The position numbers and the translations under genes were made by a program. This document shows, piece after piece, positions 48,583 to 57,657 of a stretch of DNA of 64,000 bases. Source of the stretch: Pseudomonas sp. JQ170C (GTDB taxonomy: Bacteria > Pseudomonadota > Gammaproteobacteria > Pseudomonadales > Pseudomonadaceae); NCBI RefSeq assembly GCF_035581345.1, contig NZ_CP141608.1:2572501-2636500 (forward strand), read 5' to 3'. Every line of letters starts with the position of its first letter. Position 1 is the stretch's first letter. The notes under the pieces were generated by a model. That model searched no databases, had not been told where the DNA came from, and saw nothing but the letters and a program-made list of their open reading frames with translations.

Positions 48583-48614
48583 CGCCGCGATCGAGCCTCG
48601 ATCGCGGCGTTTTT
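48583..48614 (+). terminator. Rho-independent terminator after DUF1329 gene
   Basis: CGCCGCGATCGAG (48583-48595) pairs with CTCGATCGCGGCG (48597-48609), allowing a stem of about 11 bp around a 5-base loop, followed by TTTTT. It ends the DUF1302-DUF1329 transcript before the LuxR gene. Confidence 0.9.
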
Positions 48615-48630
48615 GTCTTCGGCCGGTCAC

Positions 48631-48650
48631 AGGAACTAGTCCCTACGACC
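48631..48650 (+). promoter_or_regulatory. ACTAGT-containing element upstream of the first LuxR gene
   Basis: AGGAACTAGTCCCTACGACC includes a near-palindrome GGAACTAGTCCC, about 90 bases upstream of the LuxR start. Similar ACTAGT or CTAGTTC elements occur before the GMC and acyl-CoA ligase genes of the same cluster, so it may be a shared operator. Confidence 0.45.
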
Positions 48651-48726
48651 GATTGTGAAGGCAGGCCCCTGATGATTTGCTAGGCCCACTGTGCCGCCTG
48701 GCCAATAACAATTATCAGGTGTTGTC

Positions 48727-51147
48727 ATGACCAGTCTTACGCTCAAGACACTGCATTCGCTGCCCCTGTCTTTGCCCAACTTGCCCGCACGGCACTTGCC
48801 CCGCCAGCATCTGGTTGACCTGTTGCTGGAAAAGCCCCAGCGCCTGCGCCTGCTGTGCGCGCCGGCCGGCTTTGGCAAGAGCACGTTGCTGTGCGAGGCC
48901 CTGCGCCAGCTGTCGCCACGGCACAGTGCCTGGGTGGCGATGAGTGGCCAGTGGCTGACCCTCGGGGCGTTCTGCCAGCAGATCGGCACCGCGTTCGGCG
49001 TCGCACCGGCGATCTACCGCGATGCGGATGCATTGCTCGTGTGGTTCAGCCAGTGCCAGCAGCCTCTGTGGCTGGTGCTCGACGACTTTCCCAGCCAGGG
49101 CCCCGACCCGATCGGCCAGTGGCTCGACCTGCTGCTGGGGCTGCCGGGCTGCACCTTGCAAGTGCTGGTCAGCTGCCGCCAGCGACCGCACCTGAACCTG
49201 TCACGCTTGCTGCTCGACGATGAACTGCTGGAACTGAACAGCCGCCAGCTGGCGTTCAGTCAGGAGGAGTTCGACCGCTTGATGGCCCTGCTGGCGCCCG
49301 ATCGCTGTGCCAGCGACAACACCCTGCTCTGGCAGCAATCGCTGGGCTGGTGTGCCGCCACGCGGCTGCTGTGCGAGGCCTCGCAACAGCAGGGCTGCGC
49401 GTGGCTGCGCGAGTACCTGCAGCACGAGGTGCTGTCGCGCCTGACCGAGCGACAAGTGTCGGTACTCTGTGCCCTGGCCCACCTGCCCAGGTTCAACGCA
49501 GCGCTGTATGCGCACCTGTGGGACGACGACAGCGGCACCGATGCCTTTGAACGGATGCTGCGCACCAATGCCTATTTTCAAGTGCTGGATGCGCCAGGGC
49601 AGTGGTACAGCTTGTTGCCCGCGGTCGCCAATGCCTTGCGCGACCAGCTCAAGGGGCCTGCGCTGCAGCAACTGCGGCTGCGCGCGTGCCATTGGCTGAG
49701 CGCCGCCGGGTGCATTGACGATGCCATCGAGCTGGCCTTGTGTGCAGGCCAGCCGGACCTTGCGGCCAACCTGATGGATCGGCTGGGTTTTGACTGGCTG
49801 TTTGCCCGCCAGCATTTGCACCAATGGCTGGGCTGGTACGACAGGATGCCGCCGTCACTGCTGCTCGGCTCGCCGCGCTTGATCTTCCAGAGCGCCCGGG
49901 CCTTGCTGTTGAGCTGGCGTCTGGACGAAGCGCACAGCTGCATTGCTCGCCTTGAGCGGTTCCTGCCGCATCCCGACCCGGTGCAGCACCAGCGCCTGAT
50001 TGCCAATTGGCAGGCACTGTGCGGCAGCCTTGAGGGCTTGCGTGGTCATGCGCAGGCGGCCCGTGAGCATTGCCGGCAGGCGCTGGCGCACCTGGGCAGT
50101 CATGACTGGCGCTCGGCGATTCTGTGTTGTTCGACCCTCGGCCGGGTCGAAATAGCCCTTGGCAACAGTCAGGACGGCCGCCAGTTGCTCCAGGACGCAG
50201 TAGAGATTGCACGGCGCCATGGTTGCCTGGCCAACGAAGTGCTGATCAACACCGATCGTATCCGCCAGGCGATTCTCTGCGATGAGCTGACCCAGGCCGA
50301 AGCGCTCCTGAACCAGAGCCTGGAGCTGACCCGCGCCGACACACGGCCAAGCCTGCTGCTGGGGCGCTTGCACCTGCTGCAAGGCGAACTGCACCTGTTG
50401 CGCGGCGCGGCAAGCGAGGCCGCCAAGGCGTTTGAACTCGGCATGGGCCTGGCGCGGGAAAGTGCTGACCCGTTCAAATTGCTCGGCTATATCGGCCTGG
50501 GCGAAATGGCCGCCAGACAAGGCGACTTCGACCAGGCAAGCCGGGCAATTCACGACGCCGAGCGGCACATGCATTGCCAAAAGGCCCAGGCCAGCTGCTA
50601 TCAGTTGCTGCTGGACTTCCAGCGCCTGCGCTTGCTGGCGCACAAAGGCGAGTGGCACGCAGTCATACCCCTTGCCCTGGCCATGCAGGCACGGCTCAAC
50701 CCGGAATCCGGCCGTATCGCACCTTTGCACACGCCGTCGTTGCCGCTGCGTATTCAGCTGGTACTGGCGCTTGCGTACCGCGGGCTTGGCCGCGTGGAGG
50801 AGGCGCGCACGGCGCTGTTGGCACTGCTCGAGCACTGTGGCCGGTTCACCTTCAACACGCTGGGCAAAGAGGCGCGGGTGCTGCTTGAAACGATCGAAGG
50901 CCAAGGCGATTTACCGTCGGCCAATCCTGCAGCCACCAAGGCCTCGCGCGTTGAACTGTCGAGCCGCGAGCTGTCGGTACTGAGCCTGCTGGCCACCGGC
51001 CTGACCAACCAGGAGATCGGCGACAACCTGTTCATCTCCCTCAATACCGTCAAGGCCCATACCAAGAACATCAACGCCAAGCTCGGGGTCAAGCGACGCG
51101 CGCTGGCGGTGATGCGCGCGCAGGAAATGGGCCTGCTGGTGCCATGA
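48727..51147 (+). CDS. MalT-like LuxR-family ATP-dependent regulator (first)
   Basis: 806-residue regulator. An N-terminal STAND/MalT-type NTPase has Walker A CAPAGFGKST at about residue 47 and an acidic Walker B LWLVLDDF. A long helical TPR-like middle (about 330-700) follows. The LuxR HTH is at the C terminus (LSSRELSVLSLLATGLTNQEIGDNLFISLNTVKAHTKNI). Such proteins activate catabolic operons on binding a small inducer plus ATP. It lies between the DUF1302/1329 pair and the MmgE/PrpD gene and probably controls this cluster. The inducer is unknown. Confidence 0.88.
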   Translation: MTSLTLKTLHSLPLSLPNLPARHLPRQHLVDLLLEKPQRLRLLCAPAGFGKSTLLCEALRQLSPRHSAWVAMSGQWLTLGAFCQQIGTAFGVAPAIYRDADALLVWFSQCQQPLWLVLDDFPSQGPDPIGQWLDLLLGLPGCTLQVLVSCRQRPHLNLSRLLLDDELLELNSRQLAFSQEEFDRLMALLAPDRCASDNTLLWQQSLGWCAATRLLCEASQQQGCAWLREYLQHEVLSRLTERQVSVLCALAHLPRFNAALYAHLWDDDSGTDAFERMLRTNAYFQVLDAPGQWYSLLPAVANALRDQLKGPALQQLRLRACHWLSAAGCIDDAIELALCAGQPDLAANLMDRLGFDWLFARQHLHQWLGWYDRMPPSLLLGSPRLIFQSARALLLSWRLDEAHSCIARLERFLPHPDPVQHQRLIANWQALCGSLEGLRGHAQAAREHCRQALAHLGSHDWRSAILCCSTLGRVEIALGNSQDGRQLLQDAVEIARRHGCLANEVLINTDRIRQAILCDELTQAEALLNQSLELTRADTRPSLLLGRLHLLQGELHLLRGAASEAAKAFELGMGLARESADPFKLLGYIGLGEMAARQGDFDQASRAIHDAERHMHCQKAQASCYQLLLDFQRLRLLAHKGEWHAVIPLALAMQARLNPESGRIAPLHTPSLPLRIQLVLALAYRGLGRVEEARTALLALLEHCGRFTFNTLGKEARVLLETIEGQGDLPSANPAATKASRVELSSRELSVLSLLATGLTNQEIGDNLFISLNTVKAHTKNINAKLGVKRRALAVMRAQEMGLLVP

Positions 51148-51234
51148 ACCGAACTCATGCTGTTACCCCCCCCCATCCGCACAAGAAGGCCGGGCATCTG
51201 CTCGAGCCGCCACGCCGCTACAGAGGAAATCACT

Positions 51235-52656
51235 GTGAGTCATACCCGTACACTGGCTGCATTTCTGGCCGAGCTGAGCTACAACCAATTGCCCGACGCC
51301 GTGCTGGCACGCACCGAAGACCTGTTCCTGGACTGGCTCGGCTCGGCACTGGCCAGCCAGGGCGCGCACCCGATTCCGTTGTTCGAGCGCTATGCCGCGA
51401 AGATGGGCCCGGCTGACGGCAGCGCCAGCATTCTGGTCAACGGCCAGCGCAGCTCGCCGTACTTCGCTGCCCTGGTGAACGCCGCTTCCTCGCACCTGGT
51501 CGAGCAAGACGATCTGCACAACAGCTCGGTACTGCACCCGGCCACGGTGGTGTTCCCGGCAGCGCTGGCCGCCGCCCAGGACCTGGGCAAGAGCGGGCAG
51601 GAGCTGCTGCTGGCGTCGGTGGCAGGCTACGAGGCGGGCATCCGTATCGGTGAATTCCTGGGGCGCTCGCACTACCGCATCTTCCACACCACGGCAACGG
51701 TCGGCACGCTGGCCGCAGCGGTCGCGGTCGGCAAGCTGATGGACTTCGACGAAGAAGCCTTCATCAACCTGCTTGGCAGTGCCGGCACCCAGGCTGCGGG
51801 GCTCTGGGAGTTTTTGCGCGATGCGGCCGACTCCAAGCAACTGCACACCGCCAAGGCGGCTGCCGATGGCCTGCTGGCGGCCTACCTGACAGCTGATGGC
51901 CTGACCGGCGCACGCAATATTCTCGAAGGCGAGCAGGGCATGGCGGCGGGCATGTCCAGCGATGCGCGTCCCGAGTGCCTGTCTGATCGCCTCGGCAGCC
52001 GCTGGGCACTGCTGGAAACATCGTTCAAGTTCCACGCCTCGTGCCGTCACACCCATCCGGCCGCTGACGCACTGCTGGCACTGATGCAACGCGAAGGGCT
52101 GCAGCACGACCATATCGAACGGGTGATTACCCGCGTACACCAGGGGGCGATTGATGTACTGGGGCGGGTGAGCGTTGCGCAAACCGTCCACCAGGCGAAG
52201 TTCTCCATGGGCACCGTGCTTGGGCTGATCGCTGTCCACGGCAAGGCGGGCCTGACCGAGTTCGACCACTACGCCCTGAGCGATGCGCGGGTCGCCGCCT
52301 TTCGCGACAAGGTAACGATGCAACTGGACGCCGAAGTCGATGGCGCCTACCCACAGCGCTGGCTGGGTCGGGTCGATGTGCTGAGCATCGACGGACGCAT
52401 CCTCCACGCCGCCATCGACTCGCCCAAAGGCGACCCGGACAACACCCTGTCGCGCGACGAGCTGGAGGACAAGTTCCGTCGCTTGCTGGCCTATGCCGGC
52501 GTGCATGGCGCCGACCAGGCCGCCACCCTGATCGAGCGCGTCTGGAACCTGCGCAACACGCCGAACCTCAGCGACTTGATGGCGACCGGCCAGGGCGGCG
52601 CAGGCGCACACGCCAAGGCCGCTGAGCGTTGCACCCTCGGGTCGGTCGCGGGTTGA
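51235..52656 (+). CDS. MmgE/PrpD family protein
   Basis: 473 residues. The family includes 2-methylcitrate dehydratase (PrpD), cis-aconitate decarboxylase and other acid dehydratases or decarboxylases. Seen blocks are LFLDWLGSALASQGAHP near the N terminus, HLVEQDDLHNSSVLHPATVV, and FKFHASCRHTHPAADAL. The GTG at 51235 (MSHTRTLAAF) has GAGGA seven bases upstream; the longer frame overlapping the LuxR gene is not family-like. It stands alone, away from prpBC, so it is not the methylcitrate enzyme. It converges on the second LuxR gene. Confidence 0.85.
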   Translation: MSHTRTLAAFLAELSYNQLPDAVLARTEDLFLDWLGSALASQGAHPIPLFERYAAKMGPADGSASILVNGQRSSPYFAALVNAASSHLVEQDDLHNSSVLHPATVVFPAALAAAQDLGKSGQELLLASVAGYEAGIRIGEFLGRSHYRIFHTTATVGTLAAAVAVGKLMDFDEEAFINLLGSAGTQAAGLWEFLRDAADSKQLHTAKAAADGLLAAYLTADGLTGARNILEGEQGMAAGMSSDARPECLSDRLGSRWALLETSFKFHASCRHTHPAADALLALMQREGLQHDHIERVITRVHQGAIDVLGRVSVAQTVHQAKFSMGTVLGLIAVHGKAGLTEFDHYALSDARVAAFRDKVTMQLDAEVDGAYPQRWLGRVDVLSIDGRILHAAIDSPKGDPDNTLSRDELEDKFRRLLAYAGVHGADQAATLIERVWNLRNTPNLSDLMATGQGGAGAHAKAAERCTLGSVAG

Positions 52657-52712
52657 AGTGGAGAAGTCGACGCGCCGGTGTCAGACCGGGCGCGTCGATG
52701 CCTGGCCCAGGG

Positions 52713-55460
52713 TCAGTCGAGCAGCCCCCTGGCCCGGGCAATGGCCACCGCCTCGGTGCGCCCTTGCGCACCGAGCTTGGCGTTGATGTTGCGCAAGTGG
52801 GATTTCACGGTGAACTCGGACAGGAACATCTTCTGGGCAATCGCCCGGTTGCGCAGTCCGGCGGCCAATAGCTGGATGACCTGGATTTCCCGGGTGGTCA
52901 GCGCTTCCCGTGCATCGCTATCGCCTGGCACCGCAGCACCGCTGTCGCCACCGCTGCCAGCGCGTTGCAGCAGGCTGGTCAGGAAACGTGTCTCGATGCC
53001 CAGGCTGCTGGCGCGGGCCTGATGGGAGACCGCCCAGCGCTGGAGCAGTTCGGCCAGCCGCGGCCCCTCATCGAGGAAGGTGCGCAAGAATCCTTCGTGG
53101 CTGGCGAAGCGCAGTGCCTCGGTCAGCTGTGCAAAGCCATCGTCCTGTTGCCCTGCGCCGTCCAGCGCCATGGCCAGCAGCAGGCGCAGTTTCAACGCCC
53201 GGCGATACTGCTGGCACTGATTGGCCTGAGCGATGGCGTCCTGCAGTTGCGGGGCGGCTACCGCGCCGTTGCCCTCGGCAACGTGCAGGCGCAGGCGAGC
53301 AATTGACGGCGTATCGACATCGCTGCCGTAGAAGTGAATGCCGGGACGCTCCCAGCTGCTGATCAGGTTGGCCGAGCGCAGGGCCTGCGCGGCAACGTCC
53401 AGGCGGTTCTCCAGGGTGGCGATGCGGGCCCGCTCCAGCCAGGCCGAGCACACCACCCGGTCCGAACCGGACTGGCGGCCGATCTGTTCAAGCTCGGCCA
53501 GGTAGCGCAGCCAGGTGTCTCGCTCGCCTTTCAAGTAGGCGATGCGTGCCAGCAGCACATGGCTGGAAATCAGCGAATCCGGCGGGCTGCCGTCTTTGGC
53601 GTGAGGCAGCGCCTCGGCAAGGTTGTGCTCGACTTCTTCCAGGGCATCAGCCTCATACAGCGGCAGCGACAAGGTGATATCCAGCGAGATCTTGCCGCCG
53701 AATGCGCTGCTGCCGTTCTCGGTCCATTGCCGCTGCGCCGCCGCTTGCAAGCGCGCCAGGGCGTTGCCCAGCCGCCCTTGAGTCAGGTCCAGAATGCCTT
53801 CGATGCAGCCAGTGACCAGCGTCAGGTAGGTCGCGCGATCGGGCGAGCTGCGTTTGACCGCCCGTGCGAACAGCTGGCGTGCTTCTTCATAGCGCCCGGT
53901 CACGAGCATGCTGAACGCCAGCGAGTTGACGACCACGCCGTACTGGAACGCTTCATCGAGCGGGATCTGGTCAATATGCTCAAGGCCGGCGACGTAGCAC
54001 TCATCTATCTGGTCGGTGATGGCCAGCACCATGCAGCGAATGGTCCTGGCTTCCAGCTTGAACAGTTCGCGGGCGTCATCTTCTGCGCGCGCTTCCAGCT
54101 GTTCGACGATTCTCAAGGCGTCGCGGTAGCGGCGGTGCAAGGCCAGGGTCCAGGCGTAGGCCACATTGAGATTCGGGTGCAGCGCCAGGTATGTCGAGGG
54201 AATCCGATCGAGCCAGCTGAGCAACAGGCGCGAGCGGGCTTCGGCCATCAGTTGCCCGGCGTAGATCGCCAGACGGCTGGCCGCTTCGGCCGTGGCACCG
54301 GCTTGCAGCAAGTGCTCGATGGCAGGAATCGGCCGGTCGGCGGCGAAATACCACTGGGCTGCGGCGTGGTGCAGCGCTGCGGCGCGTCCAGGGTACTGCC
54401 GGTTCAACGCGCCCTTCAGGTAGCTGGCGAACAGGCTGTGGTAACGGAAACTGTGATGCTCGCTGTCCAGGGGGAAGATGAACAGGTTGCTGCGCTCAAG
54501 GTGCTCGATCATGGCCCGGCTGTCGTTTCGCCCGGTGACCGCATCGCACAGGGGCGCATTGAGCTGGTCGAGAATGCTGGTGTGCATCAGGAACAGCCGG
54601 CAGTCCTCGCTTTGCCTGGCGAGAATGTCTTCGGCAAGGTACTGGGCCAGTTCCTGGTTCGAGCCCGAGAAGGAGGCGACGAACGCCGCAGGGTCGGTGC
54701 GGCCCTGCAACGAGAGGCTGGCCAGGTAGATGGCAGTGATCCAGCCCTCGGTGCAGCGAAGCAGCGTGGCTATTTCATTGTCGCGTAGCGTCAGCTGGCG
54801 CTTCTCACGGATGAATCGGGTGGCCTCTTCCAGGGAAAAACGCAGTGCGGCGGGGTTGATTTCCACCAACTGCCCGCGTGCGCGTATACGGCCCAGGCCG
54901 ATGTCGGGGGTGGTCCTGGAGGCAATCACCAGCACCCCGCACGGTGGCAGGGCGTCTATGAGGCGTTGAATGAAGTCTAGGACCGACGGGTTTTCAATGG
55001 CTTCAAACTCGTCAAGGACGATAGAAAACGGTTTCACGCAACTGCTGACGCGCTCCAGAATTTCCTGCGACTGCTCGGCCGCCGTGAGGCTGGCCAGTTG
55101 TGAGTCGCTCTCAGGGGCGTCACCGGCGGGCAGGTCGCGGATGCCGATGAACAAATGGCTGATAAGGCGTTGAATGTCGTTGTCGGCTTTATCCAGGTTC
55201 AGCCACAGCACACTGCGTCCGGCGGCCAGGCAGCGGTCGCGGTACTGCAGGAGCAGGGTGGTCTTGCCGAACCCGGCAGCGGCGCGCACCAGGATCAACC
55301 TGGCGTTCGCCACGGCGTCCATGGTGTCCAGCAAGTGGGCGCGGACAAGATGGCTCGGTGCGGCAATCGGGGCTGAAAGCTTGGCGTGCAGTACCTTGGC
55401 GCGGCTGATATGGCCAAGGTCCGTGGCGGCTGAGTCTTGGTGCTCCAAAGCGTCGGGCAT
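52713..55460 (-). CDS. MalT-like LuxR-family ATP-dependent regulator (second)
   Basis: About 915 residues. The domain order is MalT-like: LSAPIAAPSHLVRAHLLD lead, Walker A VRAAAGFGKTTLLLQY, a winged/helical region with FRYHSLFASYLKGAL, a long TPR-like section, and the C-terminal LuxR HTH (ALTTREIQVIQLLAAGLRNRAIAQKMFLSEFTVKSHLRNI). I chose the ATG at 55460 because CTGGAG lies about 8 bases upstream. The frame is open to an ATG at 55544 and could add 28 residues. It is divergent from the GMC gene at 55789; the space between holds ACTAGT palindromes, suggesting it controls that promoter. The inducer is unknown. Confidence 0.87.
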   Translation of the reverse strand: MPDALEHQDSAATDLGHISRAKVLHAKLSAPIAAPSHLVRAHLLDTMDAVANARLILVRAAAGFGKTTLLLQYRDRCLAAGRSVLWLNLDKADNDIQRLISHLFIGIRDLPAGDAPESDSQLASLTAAEQSQEILERVSSCVKPFSIVLDEFEAIENPSVLDFIQRLIDALPPCGVLVIASRTTPDIGLGRIRARGQLVEINPAALRFSLEEATRFIREKRQLTLRDNEIATLLRCTEGWITAIYLASLSLQGRTDPAAFVASFSGSNQELAQYLAEDILARQSEDCRLFLMHTSILDQLNAPLCDAVTGRNDSRAMIEHLERSNLFIFPLDSEHHSFRYHSLFASYLKGALNRQYPGRAAALHHAAAQWYFAADRPIPAIEHLLQAGATAEAASRLAIYAGQLMAEARSRLLLSWLDRIPSTYLALHPNLNVAYAWTLALHRRYRDALRIVEQLEARAEDDARELFKLEARTIRCMVLAITDQIDECYVAGLEHIDQIPLDEAFQYGVVVNSLAFSMLVTGRYEEARQLFARAVKRSSPDRATYLTLVTGCIEGILDLTQGRLGNALARLQAAAQRQWTENGSSAFGGKISLDITLSLPLYEADALEEVEHNLAEALPHAKDGSPPDSLISSHVLLARIAYLKGERDTWLRYLAELEQIGRQSGSDRVVCSAWLERARIATLENRLDVAAQALRSANLISSWERPGIHFYGSDVDTPSIARLRLHVAEGNGAVAAPQLQDAIAQANQCQQYRRALKLRLLLAMALDGAGQQDDGFAQLTEALRFASHEGFLRTFLDEGPRLAELLQRWAVSHQARASSLGIETRFLTSLLQRAGSGGDSGAAVPGDSDAREALTTREIQVIQLLAAGLRNRAIAQKMFLSEFTVKSHLRNINAKLGAQGRTEAVAIARARGLLD

Positions 55461-55573
55461 ACACATCTCCAGCAAGCGGGCTAGAGGGGGGGCGCGCAAA
55501 AACGCCGCCATGTTTCCGCTTTTATTGTTTTTTGAGTCTTGCATTGTGCCACGGCAAGTGTGGCAGGTATGCC

Positions 55574-55663
55574 GTTCGATCGAACTAGTTCACCGGACTA
55601 CCGCTGCTGTGCTGCCGTTTGCCGGCAGCCGCGGGCTGCGCCGCGCCAACAAAGGGACTAGTC
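55574..55663. promoter_or_regulatory. palindrome cluster between the second LuxR gene and the GMC gene
   Basis: GTTCGATCGAAC (55574-55585) and GAACTAGTTC (55582-55591) are overlapping perfect palindromes, followed by ACCGGACTACC. A second ACTAGT palindrome, GACTAGTC (55656-55663), lies 73 bases further. ACTAGT is rare in GC-rich DNA, so two copies in this 244-base divergent region are notable and fit operators for a LuxR dimer. Confidence 0.55.
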
Positions 55664-55788
55664 AGCGTTTCACCTCTTTGAACGATTGTTCTCGTTGGCC
55701 GCCGGCATAGGCTGGGACCTGTATGTAGCAACGGCTTGCCGTTAACGGCTATGCGATTTTCCGACAATAAAATAACAAGGGTGACGCA

Positions 55789-57477
55789 ATGGAACAGGCT
55801 TACGATTTCATCGTGGTCGGGGGAGGCTCGGCCGGTTGCGCAGTGGCAGGGCGACTGGCGGATGCCAAGTGTGGCGAGGTGGCCCTGCTGGAAGCGGGCG
55901 GGCATGACCATCGTCCACTGGTGACGACGCCGGTCGGCATTGCGCTGGTGATCCCGCGTGCCGGTGAATTCAATTACGCCTACAACAGCCTGCCTCAGCC
56001 TGGCATGGCCGGTCGTGCCGGCTATCAGCCGCGCGGCAGGGGCCTGGGTGGCAGTTCCTCGATCAACGGCATGGTCTACATCAGGGGCCGCGCCTCGGAC
56101 TACGACCACTGGGAACGCATGGGGGCCGAAGGCTGGGGCTGGAAGGACGTGCTGCCCTATTTCAAGCGCTCCGAGTGCAACGAGCGGGTCGCCGGCCGGG
56201 ATGACGATCCCTTGCATGGCGGTAGCGGCCCGCTGCACGTGACCGACCCGCGCTCACCCTGCGCCATGGCCCGGCACTTCCTTGAGGCGGCCAGCAGCGC
56301 CGGGCATGCCTATAACCACGACTTCAATGGCCCCACCCAGGAAGGCGTCGGCTACTTCCAGGTGACCCAGCGCAACGGCGAGCGCTGGAACGCGGCCCGC
56401 GCCTACCTGCACCAGGGCAACACGGGCGATGGCCAGCTCAATGGCGGTCGCGCCAATCTGCATGTCCACGTGAACACGCAGGTACTGCGGGTGCTGTTCG
56501 AGGGGCACCGGGCAGTGGGTGTCGTGGTGCTCAAGGATGGTCGCGAATACGTGCTGCGTGCCCGCAAGGAGGTCATCCTCAGTGCCGGCAGCCTGATCTC
56601 GCCGCAGCTGCTGATGGTCTCCGGTATCGGCCCGGCAAAGCACCTGCAGGACAACGGCATCGAGGTGCTGGTCGACGCGCCGCAGGTCGGCAAGAACCTG
56701 CAGGAGCACGTCGATGTGATTTTGCACAAGCGCCTGTTCCGCACCGAGCTGTTCGGGGTTTCGGTGCGTGGCGTGTTTCGCTATCTGTGGGAGCTGATCA
56801 AGTACCGCGGCCGGCGCGAAGGCATCTTCACCCGCAGCTTCACCGAGGCCGGGGGCTTTCTGAAAACCGACCCGGCGCTGGCCGAGCCGGATGTCCAGCT
56901 GCATTTCGTGATGTCTGCCGGTGACAACCATGGGCGCAAGTTCCGCTACGGCCACGGCTATTCGTGCCATGTCTGCGTCCTGCACCCCCATAGCCGGGGC
57001 GAGGTGCGCCTGGCATCGGCCGACATGCGTGACGCGCCGCTGATCGAGCTCAATATGCTCGCCGATGAGCGCGACATGGACGTCATGCTCAAGGGCGTGC
57101 ATCAGGTCCAGGACATTCTCCAGCAGCCTGCGCTGGCGCGCTTCGGTGGCAAGGCGCTGCACTTTGCCGGGCTGAAATTCGACGGCAGCGATGACCGGCA
57201 GATCAAGCAGATCATCCGCGAGCGCGCCGATGGCGTGTATCACCCGGTGGGCACCTGCCGGATGGGCAGTGACGCGGCGTCCGTGGTCGATCCGCAACTG
57301 CGGGTACGCGGGGTCCAGGGGCTGCGCGTGGTCGACGCCTCGGTGATGCCAAGGGTGGTCGCCGGCAACACCAATGCCCCCTGCATGATGATCGGTGAAA
57401 AGGCTGCAGACCTGATCATCGCCGACTGCCGCGCGCCTGCCGCCGCGGGCGACAGATCACGACCAGCGCTGGCCTAG
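55789..57477 (+). CDS. GMC-family FAD-dependent alcohol dehydrogenase
   Basis: 562 residues. FAD motif VVGGGSAGCAVAGRL at the N terminus, GMC signature [19 protein letters not shown] near residue 85, and the active-site block YHPVGTCRMG towards the C terminus. It would oxidise the alcohol form of the cluster's substrate to an aldehyde. It is related to but distinct from the GMC enzyme at 19123. No aldehyde dehydrogenase is in the visible cluster, so that step must be encoded elsewhere or skipped. A hairpin follows at 57489. Confidence 0.88.
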   Translation: MEQAYDFIVVGGGSAGCAVAGRLADAKCGEVALLEAGGHDHRPLVTTPVGIALVIPRAGEFNYAYNSLPQPGMAGRAGYQPRGRGLGGSSSINGMVYIRGRASDYDHWERMGAEGWGWKDVLPYFKRSECNERVAGRDDDPLHGGSGPLHVTDPRSPCAMARHFLEAASSAGHAYNHDFNGPTQEGVGYFQVTQRNGERWNAARAYLHQGNTGDGQLNGGRANLHVHVNTQVLRVLFEGHRAVGVVVLKDGREYVLRARKEVILSAGSLISPQLLMVSGIGPAKHLQDNGIEVLVDAPQVGKNLQEHVDVILHKRLFRTELFGVSVRGVFRYLWELIKYRGRREGIFTRSFTEAGGFLKTDPALAEPDVQLHFVMSAGDNHGRKFRYGHGYSCHVCVLHPHSRGEVRLASADMRDAPLIELNMLADERDMDVMLKGVHQVQDILQQPALARFGGKALHFAGLKFDGSDDRQIKQIIRERADGVYHPVGTCRMGSDAASVVDPQLRVRGVQGLRVVDASVMPRVVAGNTNAPCMMIGEKAADLIIADCRAPAAAGDRSRPALA

Positions 57478-57488
57478 CCGCCACGATC

Positions 57489-57523
57489 CACGTGCCGCAA
57501 ACCGTCCTGGTCTGCGGCACGTG
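57489..57523 (+). terminator. hairpin after the GMC gene
   Basis: CACGTGCCGCA (57489-57499) and TGCGGCACGTG (57513-57523) make a perfect 11-bp stem with a 13-base loop. No T run follows, so it may be a weak or Rho-assisted terminator, or an mRNA stabiliser. Confidence 0.5.
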
Positions 57524-57535
57524 CACCCTCGGGAA

Positions 57536-57557
57536 CTCCCCTAGTTCATTCGGACCA
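57536..57557 (+). promoter_or_regulatory. CTAGTTCA-CGGAC element upstream of the acyl-CoA ligase operon
   Basis: The stretch CCCTAGTTCATTCGGACC resembles ACTAGTTCACCGGACTACC before the GMC gene: both have CTAGTTCA, two or three bases, then GGAC. It lies about 110 bases before the ligase start, a usual distance for an activator site. Confidence 0.45.
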
Positions 57558-57657
57558 GTGCAAATCCCCGGTCAGGTTCATCCCTTTGATCGACGCTGAT
57601 CGGTCGCACTCTCCTTAGTATCAAACCCACAAGAACAACAGCTTCAGGAGCTCGACC

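Noticed and set aside
45973..48630. 885-codon minus-strand frame opposite the DUF1302/DUF1329 genes
   Set aside because: Antisense shadow spanning two real genes and the terminator between clusters.
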